From the NCBI GenBank assembly GCA_034509735.1, contig JACGWO010000006.1, positions 34,217,141 through 34,281,140 of the forward strand: 64,000 nucleotides of DNA, in the 5' to 3' direction. Shown here one piece after another: positions 1 to 10,818 of this stretch. Origin of the DNA: Sesamum alatum (taxonomy: Eukaryota > Streptophyta > Magnoliopsida > Lamiales > Pedaliaceae). Both the position numbers and the translations under genes were made by a program. Under the pieces are notes generated by a model, which had not been told where the DNA came from, made no database searches, and saw nothing but the letters and a program-made list of their open reading frames with translations. Position 1 is the first letter of the stretch. Each line of letters opens with the position of its first letter.

Positions 1-845
1 CTTACCAATAACATAATTCTATCTTATCCAATGTCCAAAGTACATACACATGCATACAACTAAATCACAATTAACTTACAACCATGAATCTTAACTAAAT
101 ATGAATAAAAACATACTTAGATACTTTTGCCTTATATGGAAGTCAAAGAGATAAAAAATTATTCATTACATATATTAATGCAAAAACAATTAATTTTTAG
201 TCCTTATACATTGTAATAAAATTAAAGATTCAAGTTATCATATTTAATAACATGCAAAATACATGCACATACATATTAATTGAATTTTAAATAATTAATT
301 ACATACAAAGAACTTGAAATAAAACATTTAACAAAAAATCATATTCAATTAGATGACTCTACAAACATTAATACATAAATTATGTGGAAAAATTATAAAA
401 ACTAAAAATATCATAAGAATATCAATATGAAATAAATTATTTCTTCATACTTTCCTCACTTAATTATACTGCATTTTAGGAGTGTATATATATTCCATCA
501 ATTAATTTTTCACTTACCAATAACATAATTCTATCTTATCCAACGTCCAAAGTACATACACATGCATACAACTAAATCACAATTAACTTACAACTATGAA
601 TCTTAACCAAACATGAATAAAAAAATACTTATATACATTTTCCTTATATGGAAGTCAAAGAGATAAAAATTATTTATTACATATATTAATACAAAAACAA
701 TTAATTTTTAGTCCTTATACATTGTAATAAAATTAAAGATTCAAGTTATCATATTTAATAACATGCAAAATACATGCATATACATATTAATTGAATTTTA
801 AATAAATAATTACATACAAAGAACTTGAGTTTAAAAACATTTAAT
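1..845. repeat. Direct repeat, two copies 511 bp apart
   Basis: About 330 bases starting at position 1 recur almost unchanged from position 512, beginning with CTTACCAATAACATAATTC in both. The copies differ by scattered substitutions and 1-2 base indels. The 180-base spacer between them is AT-rich and non-coding. They lie upstream of the RPA-like gene inside the putative Helitron. The first copy begins at the window edge, so more copies may lie outside. Confidence 0.85.
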
Positions 846-876
846 TACACCATAAATAACCAAATATCTCACCTTT

Positions 877-884
877 TATATAAA
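877..884 (+). promoter_or_regulatory. Possible TATA box of the RPA-like gene
   Basis: TATATAAA lies about 220 bases before the proposed first ATG at 1103, in a stretch that becomes less AT-rich just downstream. This is a plausible core promoter for the broken RPA-like gene, but TATA-like strings are common in this AT-rich region. Confidence 0.3.
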
Positions 885-1102
885 TGAAAATTCTCCAAGG
901 GTAACCCACTCATTCAGCCTCATCAGAATTCTGCAGAAAAACACTGCACAGCGATACATACAAAGTTCAAATATGTCGTAGGATTCACCACTTTCAATTC
1001 AATCATTGGAGATAAATCAAAAATCATTCTCAATATGTTTGAAAATGCTATGTGTTGAATTGAACCGCTTGCGGGCACAATTTTTCTTCTAAACTTCAAA
1101 AG

Positions 1103-3230
1103 ATGATCATGGCCGATGAAGAAGTAAGTAAATTATTATTTTTGTTTCTCCTATGTTTTTATTATACATAAATACTTTTATTTTGGCTCAGGGTACAAGA
1201 ATTGGAGTGCTAATTTTTCAATGATGAAGTCAACCTCTTCTCCGGCCGCTTCGAACTGAACAAGACATATTTGATATCAAACGGAAGAGTAAAAAAGGTC
1301 AATGCAATGTTTCCGAATGCACATCCAGAAAAAGAATTGGTTTTAAAAATTATACTATTTTAAAAGATGCATTACACCAATTGGACAAAATATTAACTTC
1401 GATTTTGTCGAGTTTGAATACATCGATTCAGAAGTTCTTTCAACTGAAGAACTTGGTAAGTATCTATGCATTGTAGTCAATATTAACTACAATTTTCAAG
1501 AATACGAAATAAACACTCATAATTTCACTATGAAGATATTTATCAATTGTGTTGAAAGTGAAAGAGAGAAGAACAACAACCACTTCAAAGAGAGCGATCA
1601 AACATATCAGAGAAATAACAATCATAAACAAGTAAGAATTTATTTTGTTTATAAAATTTCCTACCTTTATCTACATATAAATATTTATTTTTCTTCAATT
1701 TTCACTTAAATACAGATATCGACCAATGAGTCATATGCCTTTGGGAAGATATGGCGACAATGAAGGACTTAAACTGCCGGAGCTTGTCCATAACAATCCA
1801 ATCATTGCCATTGCCAAGGTCGCAGCCAAAAAGTACTTAGGTAAAGTTATTCAAAATTTCATTAAATATTTAACACAAAAACAAGAGCAATGAATTAATT
1901 TATTAATACTATTATTTCACCCCCTTTGTTCAGGAGAGTTACAACTACAAACTTAGCGGCATCAATTCTACAATAGATCCTGTTTCTGAAGAATCCAGCA
2001 CATCCGACAAATGGTATGAATATATGAACAAATTGACCTTTTAATTTAATACCAAAATATCATAATAGTGAAAACAAAAAAACCGAGTCCTTATGTCATG
2101 TAGGTTAAACAAAAACAATGACCGCTGAAAATGCGTGAGAGGTCAATGATACAAAGAATGATAGCTGCAAAGGAAGTGACACTAGAACAAATTATACACA
2201 ACCGAAATACTCTTAGTCAGGTAACTTCATGAATAAATAATTTAAGTATTAGCAGTTTCTATTATTATTTCTCAAAGAAAATTGACAGACATCTTCTTTG
2301 CAGGATGAATATTATTGGCTTCAGTGCAATTGTTGAAAAAGTGGAAAATAAAACATCAATATGGTATAATTCATGCCAAAAATGTGCTGCATCAGTTTTC
2401 AATAGTACAAACGGAGTCAGTTGTAAAAAGTGCAATGACGATGACATACAAACGACACCAAGGTAAAAATACAAACAATAATTTTCAATGGATATAAAAT
2501 TCAATTATGTATTTATACATCTAAATATTGCATATTATTTGATTTTCTGTAGATATAGAATATTGTTAAATATCGTTCAAGGAGTTCAAATGCACTAATT
2601 ACAATGTTCGAAGAAGCAACAACTATATATGTGGGATGCCCAATAGATGAATATTTGACATCCATCGAACAGGTACTTCCAACACCACTTATTATTATCA
2701 AATTATTATTATAAACATAGCACACATCGGAAAACCATTCATATGAATTATTTTAAGAGTAAAAGAATTATCATCTAACATAATTTATAAATATTTCAGA
2801 GAGAGCATCAGTCAAAATATTACAGAGGACTAAGCCTACAAACTTCAAAAGAGTTTCGATTCCCCATTGCTTTGAATAAAAAGGCAGAAGTAATCGATGG
2901 CAAGTTCAACGTTGTATGCAGTGGAAATTGTGAAGAAACATCCACAAAAAATCAAGAAAAAAAGAACAACAATCGGTGGAGCAACACACAAGGAAAATCC
3001 AAACACAGAAATTCAGAGCAACCAAGGCAACACATCAATTCACCTTGATAACAAAGATGAGGACATCCAGACTGAAACAAACCGCACAAAAAAAGAGGCT
3101 CTCGCAAAAAGGACCAAAAGAAGAACAGTATGAGATACAAATCCCAGCGACGATGAAGAAACTCTCAGAACTTGAAAAGAAAATACGGAACAAAATCATT
3201 AACAAAAGCAAAAATAAAAGTTGCCAGTAA
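1103..3230 (+). pseudogene. RPA 70-kDa subunit-like gene, broken
   Basis: RPA1 binds single-stranded DNA through OB folds and a C-terminal zinc ribbon. Pieces of this architecture appear in order. A short first exon (MIMADEE, 1103-1123) ends at GTAAGT. An OB-fold piece follows (about 1192-1455; FSGRFELNKTYLISNGRVKK visible). Next come a second OB piece (about 1732-1840; NNPIIAIAKVAAKKYLG), a zinc-ribbon piece (about 2300-2460) with CQKC and CKKC pairs, and a tail at 2565-3100. GT and AG borders separate the pieces. The first OB piece needs frame changes near 1230 and 1360, so no intact protein can be made from this model. Its setting suggests the RPA-like cargo of a Helitron, not the cellular RPA1 gene. 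Exon borders are approximate. Confidence 0.55.
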
Positions 3231-3477
3231 TCAAGATAAAAAAGGAAAAAGACTGATAAGAATTAGAGTATATTAATATTATATTCTTATTTAAATTTAA
3301 TATTTTACTTTATTTCAGTTTAATATTTGTACGTTATTTCAGTTTTTCTATATATTACGAATTGTTTCAAATTTGCTACTCGAAATACAATTCTAATTAA
3401 CAATTACATTTATTTTTAATATAAATTTATCACTGCACTGAATTAATAAATCAACTAAAAAAAATATATGATCAATG

Positions 3478-3502
3478 TGCAACACACGTGTTCATTACTA
3501 GT
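3478..3502 (+). other. Helitron 3' terminus (hairpin plus CTAG|T)
   Basis: GTGCAACACAC is a one-mismatch hairpin (GTGC, loop AAC, ACAC), followed by GTGTTCATTA and CTAG at 3498-3501, then T. Plant Helitrons commonly end in a GC-rich hairpin about 10 bases before CTRR, with the host base T after it. Confidence 0.5.
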
Positions 3503-3619
3503 ACCTCTAAACTGCTTAGACAATAACCAATTTAAAAAAATAAATTGGCAAATAATATTCCTATGCCATTAATTTGTTAGAAGAGATTTTTAAATACTTT
3601 AATAAAAATTTAACTTACT

Positions 3620-4730
3620 AAGGCACATTAAAGTTTAAAATGAAATAGCATTTGAATAATATATAAACTAAATACTAATCTAAACTTCAAAGAATGCCAA
3701 AATAATCAAAGAATAGTGTCATGAAATTTTAAGTAAAAGTTATCAATTTTCTAGAATACGAAGTTCTTTTGAAATACTTAATATAAGTAACTTTTTAACT
3801 ATTAATTTTATTTTAATATTAATATTAAATAATTAATTATCTGATTGTAACTGTCATGTACTTTTGTTTTAGCATAATATACTGGAGGTAAATTAATATT
3901 TTTTATTTCGTAACTTAAGCTCTTCCGCTTTTGGTACCATTGATTACGTGATTATCACTTTTGGTCCATAATTTTTAAAAAGTAGTACTTTTTACTCCCA
4001 TGTCACATATCCGTTAGATATTTAATGAAAATATCATATATTCTTTATACTTTTAGCCCCATTAGTTACATGCTCTTACTTTTTGGTCCCACAATTTTAA
4101 AAAAATAATATTTATGTCTATCCTAGTCACTAATGATTTTTTTTCAACAAACCAAACATCCAACTTTTGAAATCTCTTTGAAAATTAATAATCTCTTAGG
4201 ATAGCCATCAATACTATTAAGGCACAGTAAAATTTAAATGTAATAGCATTTGAATAATATATAAATTAAATAATAATCTAAACTTCAAAGAGTGCAAAAT
4301 AATCAAAGAATTGTGTCATGAAATTTGAAGTAAAAGTTATCAATCTTATAGAATAAGAAGTGCTTTCGAAATACTTAATATAAGTAACTTTTAACTAATT
4401 GATTTTATTTTAATATTAATATTAGATAATTATTTTCTGATTGTATTTTCATGTATTTTTGTTTTAGCATAATACCTGGAGGTAAATTAATATTTTTCAT
4501 TTTGTAACTTAAGCTCTTTCCGCTTTTGGTACCATTAAGTACGTGATTATCACTTTTGGTCCCATAACTTTTAAAAAGTAGTACTTTTACTCCCATGTCA
4601 CATATCCGTTAGATATTTTAACGAAAAATATCATATATTTAACACATGATCGTTAGGGTCTTTATACTTTTGGCCCCATTAGTTACGTGATCTCACTTTT
4701 GGTCCCACAACTTTAAAAAAAGTAACATTT
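3620..4730. repeat. Segmental direct duplication, offset about 599 bp
   Basis: The block starting AAGGCAC at 3620 recurs at 4219 and stays alignable for roughly 490 bases, including the phrase starting TAATATTTTT and the string CTTTTGGTACCATT. Both copies run into the left arm of the foldback element described at 4484; only the second copy has the matching right arm. About 70 bases between the copies (4142-4210) resemble the Athila-like LTR near 7440. No coding sequence is apparent. Confidence 0.75.
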
Positions 4731-4908
4731 TTGGTCCGATGCACTTAACGTCATGTGCCTTTCCATTATATATCTAATGAAAAAGGTTGTCATGGAACAA
4801 AAAGTGTTATATTTTAAAGTTACTGGACCAAAAGTGAGAATCTCGTAACAAATTGGATCAAAAAGTGGAAAAGCCTTGAGTTATAGGATGAAAAATATTA
4901 TTTCCCCT
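4484..4908. mobile_element. Foldback/MITE-like element, family A
   Basis: Left-arm strings such as CACTTTTGGTCCCATAACTT are answered near the right end by their reverse complements (GGACCAAAAGTGAGAATC; AGTTATAGGATGAAAAATAT). The unit is about 425 bp with long imperfect inverted arms and no ORF. The same family occurs at 27822-28243 and 30729-31150. The superfamily is not assignable by eye. Confidence 0.65.
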
Positions 4909-4909
4909 A

Positions 4910-5990
4910 AAATAATACTAATAAGTGCAACCTATGATTATGATAAAATGTATAAAAGTGAGATTTTCTTAAGTGTTTATTCATATTGTCAAAAGACATT
5001 TGTACCCTTACATAAATACTCTTTGGAATAAATATCATACTTGTCCCTTAAGTTTGTACTTCGAATCACTTTAGTCCCTAAAGTTCATCTTAACATTAGC
5101 ATCCCTGAACTTAAAATTTGTCTCAGATTGGTCTCTCCGACCATTTTTTTAGTGAAAATGTACAAAAATGATCATGTGACTGACAAATAGCTCAAGGTTA
5201 TTTTGTCGTTACGTATTTTAAAAAGAAAACCAATATGTTAAACATCACTTAGCCATGCTATGTGACACAGGCATGTTCTCTAGACGTGCATATTTCGAAT
5301 TCAAATGAAAAGTTAGACACCAAGACCGAGTTATGCAACACAATTGCGTTCTTCCAATGTAGAATTTCAATGCACGAACAAACTAGAACACACTAGGCTG
5401 TGTTCCCACCTCCAAAGCCATATTTTCATCCCAAAGTCATTTTATTTACCAAATTCTTCTCCATTATGATTTCACAAACTTTTCAACTATTTAGGGGACG
5501 AAGTCAGACGTTTCTAAGGGAGAAAAAATTATTTTTAGCTTAAACTAGTTCATTTATTAGATCACATTACATTATTTGCTCCAATAGTTAGTTCATATAC
5601 AATATCTACTTAATACACCGTGTGTATTCTAACAAGAAAATCTCATTTTTTTGTCCCATAACTTAGGTCCTATTACTTTTGCCCAAAAAGATCATGACAA
5701 CCTCATTTTAAGGACAATATCTTATATTATATCTCACTTTTAGTCCTGCCGTTAAATAATTGATAGAAGTCGACTTACCTGGGATGAGCTTCAAGTGAGA
5801 TTTTTAGAATAACACCTTCGTCCCAACCTCAAATAGCTTCTTCAAAATCATATGATCATGAAATCTCCGTGTTTCTCCTTGTAACTCCTCAAATCCTCTC
5901 TTCCATCCAATTTCCGTTCATTCTGCTCTGTAAACAATCTTTCTAAAACAATGGCAGATGATGTTTCTCGTACACACCAAATAGAGATTT
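4910..5990. other. Non-coding interval with repeat arms
   Basis: No protein-coding signature is visible. Strings such as TCCCTTAAGTTTGTACTTCG near 5044 and TTTTGTCCCATAACTTAGGT near 5648 are arms of the same kind of inverted-repeat element seen elsewhere, here incomplete. Confidence 0.5.
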
Positions 5991-6309
5991 TTTAGGTGGT
6001 TGGGCAAGTCTTTCAGCTTCAGTGGGGATGCCTCATGAAGGTATTCATAATCTCCCTCTCATGCTCATCCTTCTTCGATTTTCGTCATCCTGTATGGGGG
6101 ACGAAAGAGCACAAGTATTAGATGAAGAAAGTAGGATTAAAATCGGACTCTACCTTTTTCATTTTGGGCGTTGGTGTCTTCGAGAGTCTTTCTCATTTTC
6201 ATTGGGTTTCACCGGTACTTGTTCAATTGGGTTGGATCTCCTTCCCACCCTCTAGGATCATTCTCACTCACATTCTCTATGGACTGCATCATTGTTGGTT
6301 ATGGGAACT

Positions 6310-6900
6310 TTTGTCAATCCATGAGCTTCCAACTGGCTAATAGAGGTGGCTAATTGAGTGACTTGATTCTCTAGAATTTTATTGCTCCCCCTTTATCTCT
6401 TGCAAGTACACCCTTCTTTCTTGTTCAAATTGATGATTTTTAGAGCCGATGTCTTTAACAAGGTCTTCTAAACTCATACTTGAATTTGGTGGTTGAGGAG
6501 GTGTTGTTGTTTCCTGTTGGAACTGTTGAGTTAGAAAGAGCAAGAGATTTAATAATATCCTCTAAACTCATATCTGAATTTGATGGCATGAGGTGGAGCT
6601 TGCGTGGGTGTCTAAGGTGGTTGATATCTCTATTGCTCATCTTGACTCCAAATAGCTGAAATTCGAGTAAACTTGCCATCCTGAATAGAACCATAGTAGG
6701 GATCATATTGTGTTGAGATTGTCCAAGAAATCCCCCTACTGCATTTACTTCCATTATCGCGTTGTGTTGCAACGATGGGCATGTATTTCTAGGATGTCCA
6801 AGACTTGAGCAAATTTCCACAAATATTTGCTACTTGCATTTTGTCCTATCACTCAATTGATGAACCAAAGCAGTAAGATCAGAAATTTAGTTTGCCAAAG
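6310..6900 (-). pseudogene. Athila-like Ty3/gypsy Gag, C-terminal fragment
   Basis: The minus strand encodes a Gag zinc-knuckle-like region (CSSLGHPRNTCPSL, about 6740-6815), then the NAVGGF motif that follows it in Athila-type Gag proteins. Further 3', in a shifted frame, is a conserved coiled-coil stretch (LENQVTQLATSISQLE, about 6320-6385). Only about 240 bases separate it from the primer-binding site at 7137, far too few for a full Gag N-terminus, so most of gag has been deleted. Frameshifts and stops make it non-functional. Family identity is well supported; exact ends are not. Confidence 0.65.
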
Positions 6901-7134
6901 TAGTGAGGCTTACCTCATTGGCTCGTTAATATCCCAATCTCTTTGAAATCCATAGTGTCTATGATTCTCAGCCATTGTAGGAATCCATTGTCTTGTTGCC
7001 ATCTCGTTTCCAATTTCCCCAAAAATAGATTCAACACCAACAGTTAGTCTATATCAAGCACGAAGGTCCCTGCTAAACAAAACGATTAGCAAGGGATGAA
7101 AAAAGCACAAAACTTGACTAAGAAACTAAAAATA

Positions 7135-7158
7135 GCTCCCCGGCAATGGCGCCAAAAT
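7135..7158 (-). other. LTR-retrotransposon primer-binding site
   Basis: On the minus strand this reads TTTTGGCGCCATTGCCGGGG, a close match to the TGGCGCCGTTGCCGGGGA primer-binding site of Athila/Tat-type elements. It abuts the LTR at 7160, as expected for a minus-strand element. Confidence 0.75.
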
Positions 7159-7159
7159 T

Positions 7160-8609
7160 TGATCAGTTGTCGAAGCCGTCAAATATAATTACTGATTCTA
7201 GAACTGTAGCAGTCGTGGAACCAGGTCGAATCCCTACGGAACTATGAATTAATCTCTCAGTCTAGTCTTGGTAACCAAAATGGGGGGGGGGGGGTTGTGA
7301 AAATGAGAATTAAACTACTAATACATATACAAAATAGAAAGCAAGAAAAAAAATAACTAAGAAGAGATCACTAGAGAGAAATTCCAATTAAAGGGAGTGT
7401 ATCACCCAATCATTATAGCTATCATAGGTCACAGATGATTAATTTCACAACCAAACATTCAACTTTGAAATCTCTTAGGATAGCCATAATAAATTCCCGT
7501 TTTTCCTATTGTAATGGATTTTACTCAAGCATCTAAATCCAAACTTATTATATCAAAACTGGGCATGATAGCGTTCCATATCACATCAATATAATAGTAT
7601 TTGCATCAATGAAAACAGTTGAATCTAGATCAAACAATTGAGATAGCTGCAATTATCTAACCTAGTTTTCTCAGCCCTACAAATAAATGATTCAAAACAC
7701 ATAATAAATTTGCTTGCTACTCATACCAATCATTCATGAAAATTATAGATCACTGAACTCATGGATAGTAGTTCCATATCACATCAATATAATAGCATTT
7801 GCATCAATGAAAACAGTTGAATCTAGATCAAAACAATTGAGATAGGCTGCAATTATCTAACCTAGTTTTCTCGCCCTACAAATAAATGATTCAAAACACA
7901 TAATAAATTTGCTTGCTACTCATACCAATCATTCATGACAATTACAGATCACTGAACTCATGGATAGAAGTAGAACAATTAACATTGAATCGAATTGTCA
8001 GATCTAATCAATAATAATCATTCCATAACCAGTAAATCACGATGAGAAAAACATGGTGAAATCAGATAAAATCAAGACCTCAAAACATAACAATTGGGTT
8101 CAACATTTCCCTTGAATCAGAATGAAATTAGCTACACATCATGTGTGTAGAAAAAACTAAAATCCTATAGCAAAACATAAAATAAAAGAATGGAGAAGGG
8201 GAAAGATGATCTAAACTAAGAGGGTGATCAAATATGAAATTCGATCTGTGATCTTCAACCTCAAGACCCCTTTTATAGCACAAAAAACGTGCTCTCCTTG
8301 CCTTTCAACTTGCAGTTTGGAAAAGGAAACAAATCGCAGTCAAAATCTTTCCAAATCTTCTTCTTTCTCGCGCAGATTTGGTTATCGAATAGGGCGTGAT
8401 CACGCTTTAATGACTTCTCAAGTATGATCAGTCTCCAATCTTCCCTTGATCACTTTTCAGCTTCATTTGGAGCTTTTTGACATTTCCTCACGATGGGGTC
8501 AAAATCGATCATTCACTCAAAACATGCACAATTCAATTATCAATGCAGAGAATTAGTTATAAAATACCCCAAGTATAAATATATTTGAGTGATAAAACAC
8601 ATCCTATCA
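7160..8609 (-). repeat. 5' LTR of the Athila-like remnant
   Basis: The interval begins TGATCA next to the primer-binding site and ends CCTATCA, so on the element strand it runs TGATAGG...TGATCA with TG/CA ends, about 1450 bp. No partner LTR is visible at lower coordinates, so the element is truncated. It holds a 198-bp tandem duplication and a run of 13 G near 7282. Short ORFs here look like chance. Confidence 0.65.
7573..7968. repeat. Tandem duplication, 2 x 198 bp
   Basis: GTTCCATATCACATCAATAT starts at 7573 and again at 7771, and the copies stay near-identical through GATCACTGAACTCATGGATA. They differ by a few bases and one or two single-base indels. The duplication lies wholly within the Athila-like LTR. 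Confidence 0.9.
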
Positions 8610-8659
8610 CTCATTTTGGCCAGTTAAATGGCATTTTGGAGGAAAAAGAATGCAAGTAC

Positions 8660-9435
8660 CTCTCACTGAAAATCTTCACTTTTTGTCCTATAACTTTGCA
8701 CTTCTCCAGTTTTGGTTCCAAAGGTTATGAGCTTCTTACTTTAAAGACGATAACTTACAATTTTTCTCACTTTTCATCCTAGTGTTAAATAATTGACGAA
8801 AACGACGTGATATTCATGTGGCCGTTAAGTGAGCATTTTATAGGAAAATTCTAGCTTTCTTCCTCATGATGAACAACTCTTCTTCTATTTTGTCCAACCT
8901 ATGAAGGAACCTAGATATAATATTCTTCGCCCTTGTGCAAATTGGCAAGACTTCCCACGCAAAAACTCACACTCACTTGCAATATTGTCATGGCCATAAT
9001 ACCTTCTTCCCAGACTCGAGCTCGTCCACGAGGTTCTCTTACACACTTTGTTACCCACAATACAAATGATACTTGATTTTGCAACAAATGAATCACTTTG
9101 TTGAAGCCATATTAGTATCAGAAGCTCGCTTTGCAAGTTTGGAAGGACCTAAAGGGTGTCAGCCTTAATTTTATTTATTTTCTCTCTCTTGCCAAAAGTT
9201 GCAGTTATAATCCATCCAAAAACAAAGCATGCACCTCTCAAAGCTAGGATTTCACTAACACTCCCCAACTTATGGTTAATTGAGTATCATGTGGTTCCAT
9301 TCAAAATATTTAACAACAGGATAAAAAGTAATCATTGGGATCAAAGTGAACAAAGGCTAAGTTATGGAACCAAAAGTTGAGATTTTCCTGCCTCACTTTC
9401 CTCTAAAATGCCCACTTAGCAGCCACATGAAGAGC
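8660..9435. mobile_element. Inverted-repeat element enclosing a gene fragment
   Basis: CATGTGGCCGTTAAGTGAGC at 8816 is matched in inverse orientation by the sequence ending AGCAGCCACATG near 9430. Family A-like strings also flank both sides (TTTTGTCCTATAACTTTGC at 8682; AAGTTATGGAACCAAAAG near 9360). About 450 bases of unrelated sequence lie between the arms, including the GRF-type fragment. The structure resembles a foldback or Mutator-like carrier. Confidence 0.5.
8885..9136 (-). pseudogene. GRF-type zinc-finger protein fragment
   Basis: The minus-strand translation contains RTSWTSSSLGRRYYG followed by CEFLR. This matches the core of GRF zinc fingers, a small nucleic-acid-binding module whose typical pattern is C-x-C-G, RTSWT, GRRFYGC, CGFFxW. 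The first cysteine pair is damaged (CIVG for CxCG) and the usual C after YYG is missing, so the finger is probably non-functional. It sits between inverted-repeat arms, which suggests capture by a transposable element. The N-terminal residues of the open frame may be chance sequence. I do not recognise a specific parent gene. Confidence 0.45.
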
Positions 9436-10090
9436 ACATGATTGCATAGAATGTTGTTAATTTCATTTTCTACATGTACTGTTTGGTTTTGCAAATTGAC
9501 AACATACCTAGCACCATCATACCATGACACTTCATAATGTCAATCATCTATCTTGATTGGTATGCAATCGGCAGCTTTGCCAATGTTTTTCCTAATAATT
9601 TTTCTGATTTTAGGATAGGTTTTTTGCCTTGCTATTTTTCTCTGGCTCTATCTCTCAAATATGACAATCTTGTCATTATCCATTCATTGATCTATTCAAG
9701 CATTGCATCAATACATCTAACAGTCTACTTCTCCTTCACCAACCCATCACCCTCACCTTCAGTTTGTTGATCAACCTGACATCACATTTCCCATTACCCT
9801 CTGCATAACTATTCACTATCTTGAAAACCTCATCCCATTCAACTTGATCCAAGTCAAGACTATCCCCATCATCCACTCGCACCTCTTTCCCTTTTTGGAT
9901 ATTTGTTTGAGTTGGGGGTTCAACAATAGGTTTGAGGAACCAATCTGACTATTTGGGCACTCTACACACTCTAAGTGCAAAGTAAACACTGTATTCTGGG
10001 GATTATACACATCAATGAATTAAACAATCTCAGTTTGATATTTCAGTTGCCTAAAGTTGTTCGATGAAGTCTGTAAAAATATTTTGGGCC
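9420..10090 (-). pseudogene. Probable Mutator-like (MULE) transposase remnant
   Basis: On the minus strand, degraded pieces resemble a MULE protein. One piece around 9816-10010 is followed by an acidic stretch (DDGDSLDLDQVEWDEV). A later piece around 9430-9600 (YDGARYVVNLQNQT) resembles the segment leading into the SWIM zinc finger that binds DNA in these transposases. The central DDE domain appears to be missing and there are many stops and frameshifts. It is adjacent to the inverted-repeat element at 8660-9435, but I cannot show the two belong together. Confidence is moderate at best. Confidence 0.35.
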
Positions 10091-10818
10091 TCATGTAACC
10101 TAACTTCTCACAAGTTTATTCAAATGTAAAATGTTAAATACATCCACAAAAATAAAGTTTACTTTTAATCCCGCCTACATATTCTAGCTTAAGACTGTGA
10201 ATAATTGAATCCCAATGATACATAACAATAGTGACAAAGGGTGCAGTCCCTAAGAATATAAAAAAGCAAAGAAAAAAAGGGGGACAAAGTTAATATCTAA
10301 ACAGAAAGCAAACAAAACATAAAATAATCGACAAAAATAGATAAAGGGAACATAAAAAGCACTAAAAAATCATAACACATACTGTCAATCTCGGGTAACT
10401 TAAAAGATAGGGAAAAAAACCTTCAAAGGGACAACATGCTTAATGCTTCACATACTGAAGCAACAAAAGGTACCACACAACACCACAACAATTCAAGATA
10501 GTTTTTTTACAGCACAAAACCCCCCAACAGAATTGTTTATTTTACAACATTATCAATGCATTGTCACATTTTTTATAAGGATTAAGGGTAGAACCACTAA
10601 CCATATTTATCATACTTAGGGTTTGGGAAGTCCATGAGCACTTGGTGCCCCAAACTCATCCTCCTTCAGCCGCTCATTGCTCCAAATGTGGTGTCTTCAA
10701 AATCCTCGACAAAATCGCTAGAATCGAAGAGATTTGCTCGTGATGGGTGTGGATTTAGGCTTTGATTTAGGAAAATTAGGGAGAAAAGGGAGGGTAAATC
10801 TTTTTGTCTGCAAATGAG
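10091..10818. other. Unassigned interval
   Basis: Low-complexity A-rich stretches (about 10250-10350) and no recognisable coding sequence. A 78-codon minus-strand frame at 10666-10902 runs into the neighbouring LTR and has no family signature. Confidence 0.5.

Larger units (their letters stand above)
1..3501 (+). mobile_element. Helitron, 3' part, carrying an RPA-like gene
   Basis: The right edge at 3478-3501 looks like a plant Helitron 3' terminus: a short near-palindrome (GTGC-AAC-ACAC) followed closely by CTAG and then a T, as expected for insertion at AT. Inside lies a replication protein A-like gene, which is typical cargo of plant Helitrons next to the Rep/helicase gene. No Rep/helicase sequence and no 5' TC end is visible, so the element either starts before the window or is a deletion derivative. 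The call rests on terminus plus cargo and is an inference. Confidence 0.5.

Noticed and set aside
2897..3230. Lys-rich ORFs as independent small genes
   Set aside because: They are the C-terminal tail of the broken RPA-like gene read in several frames.
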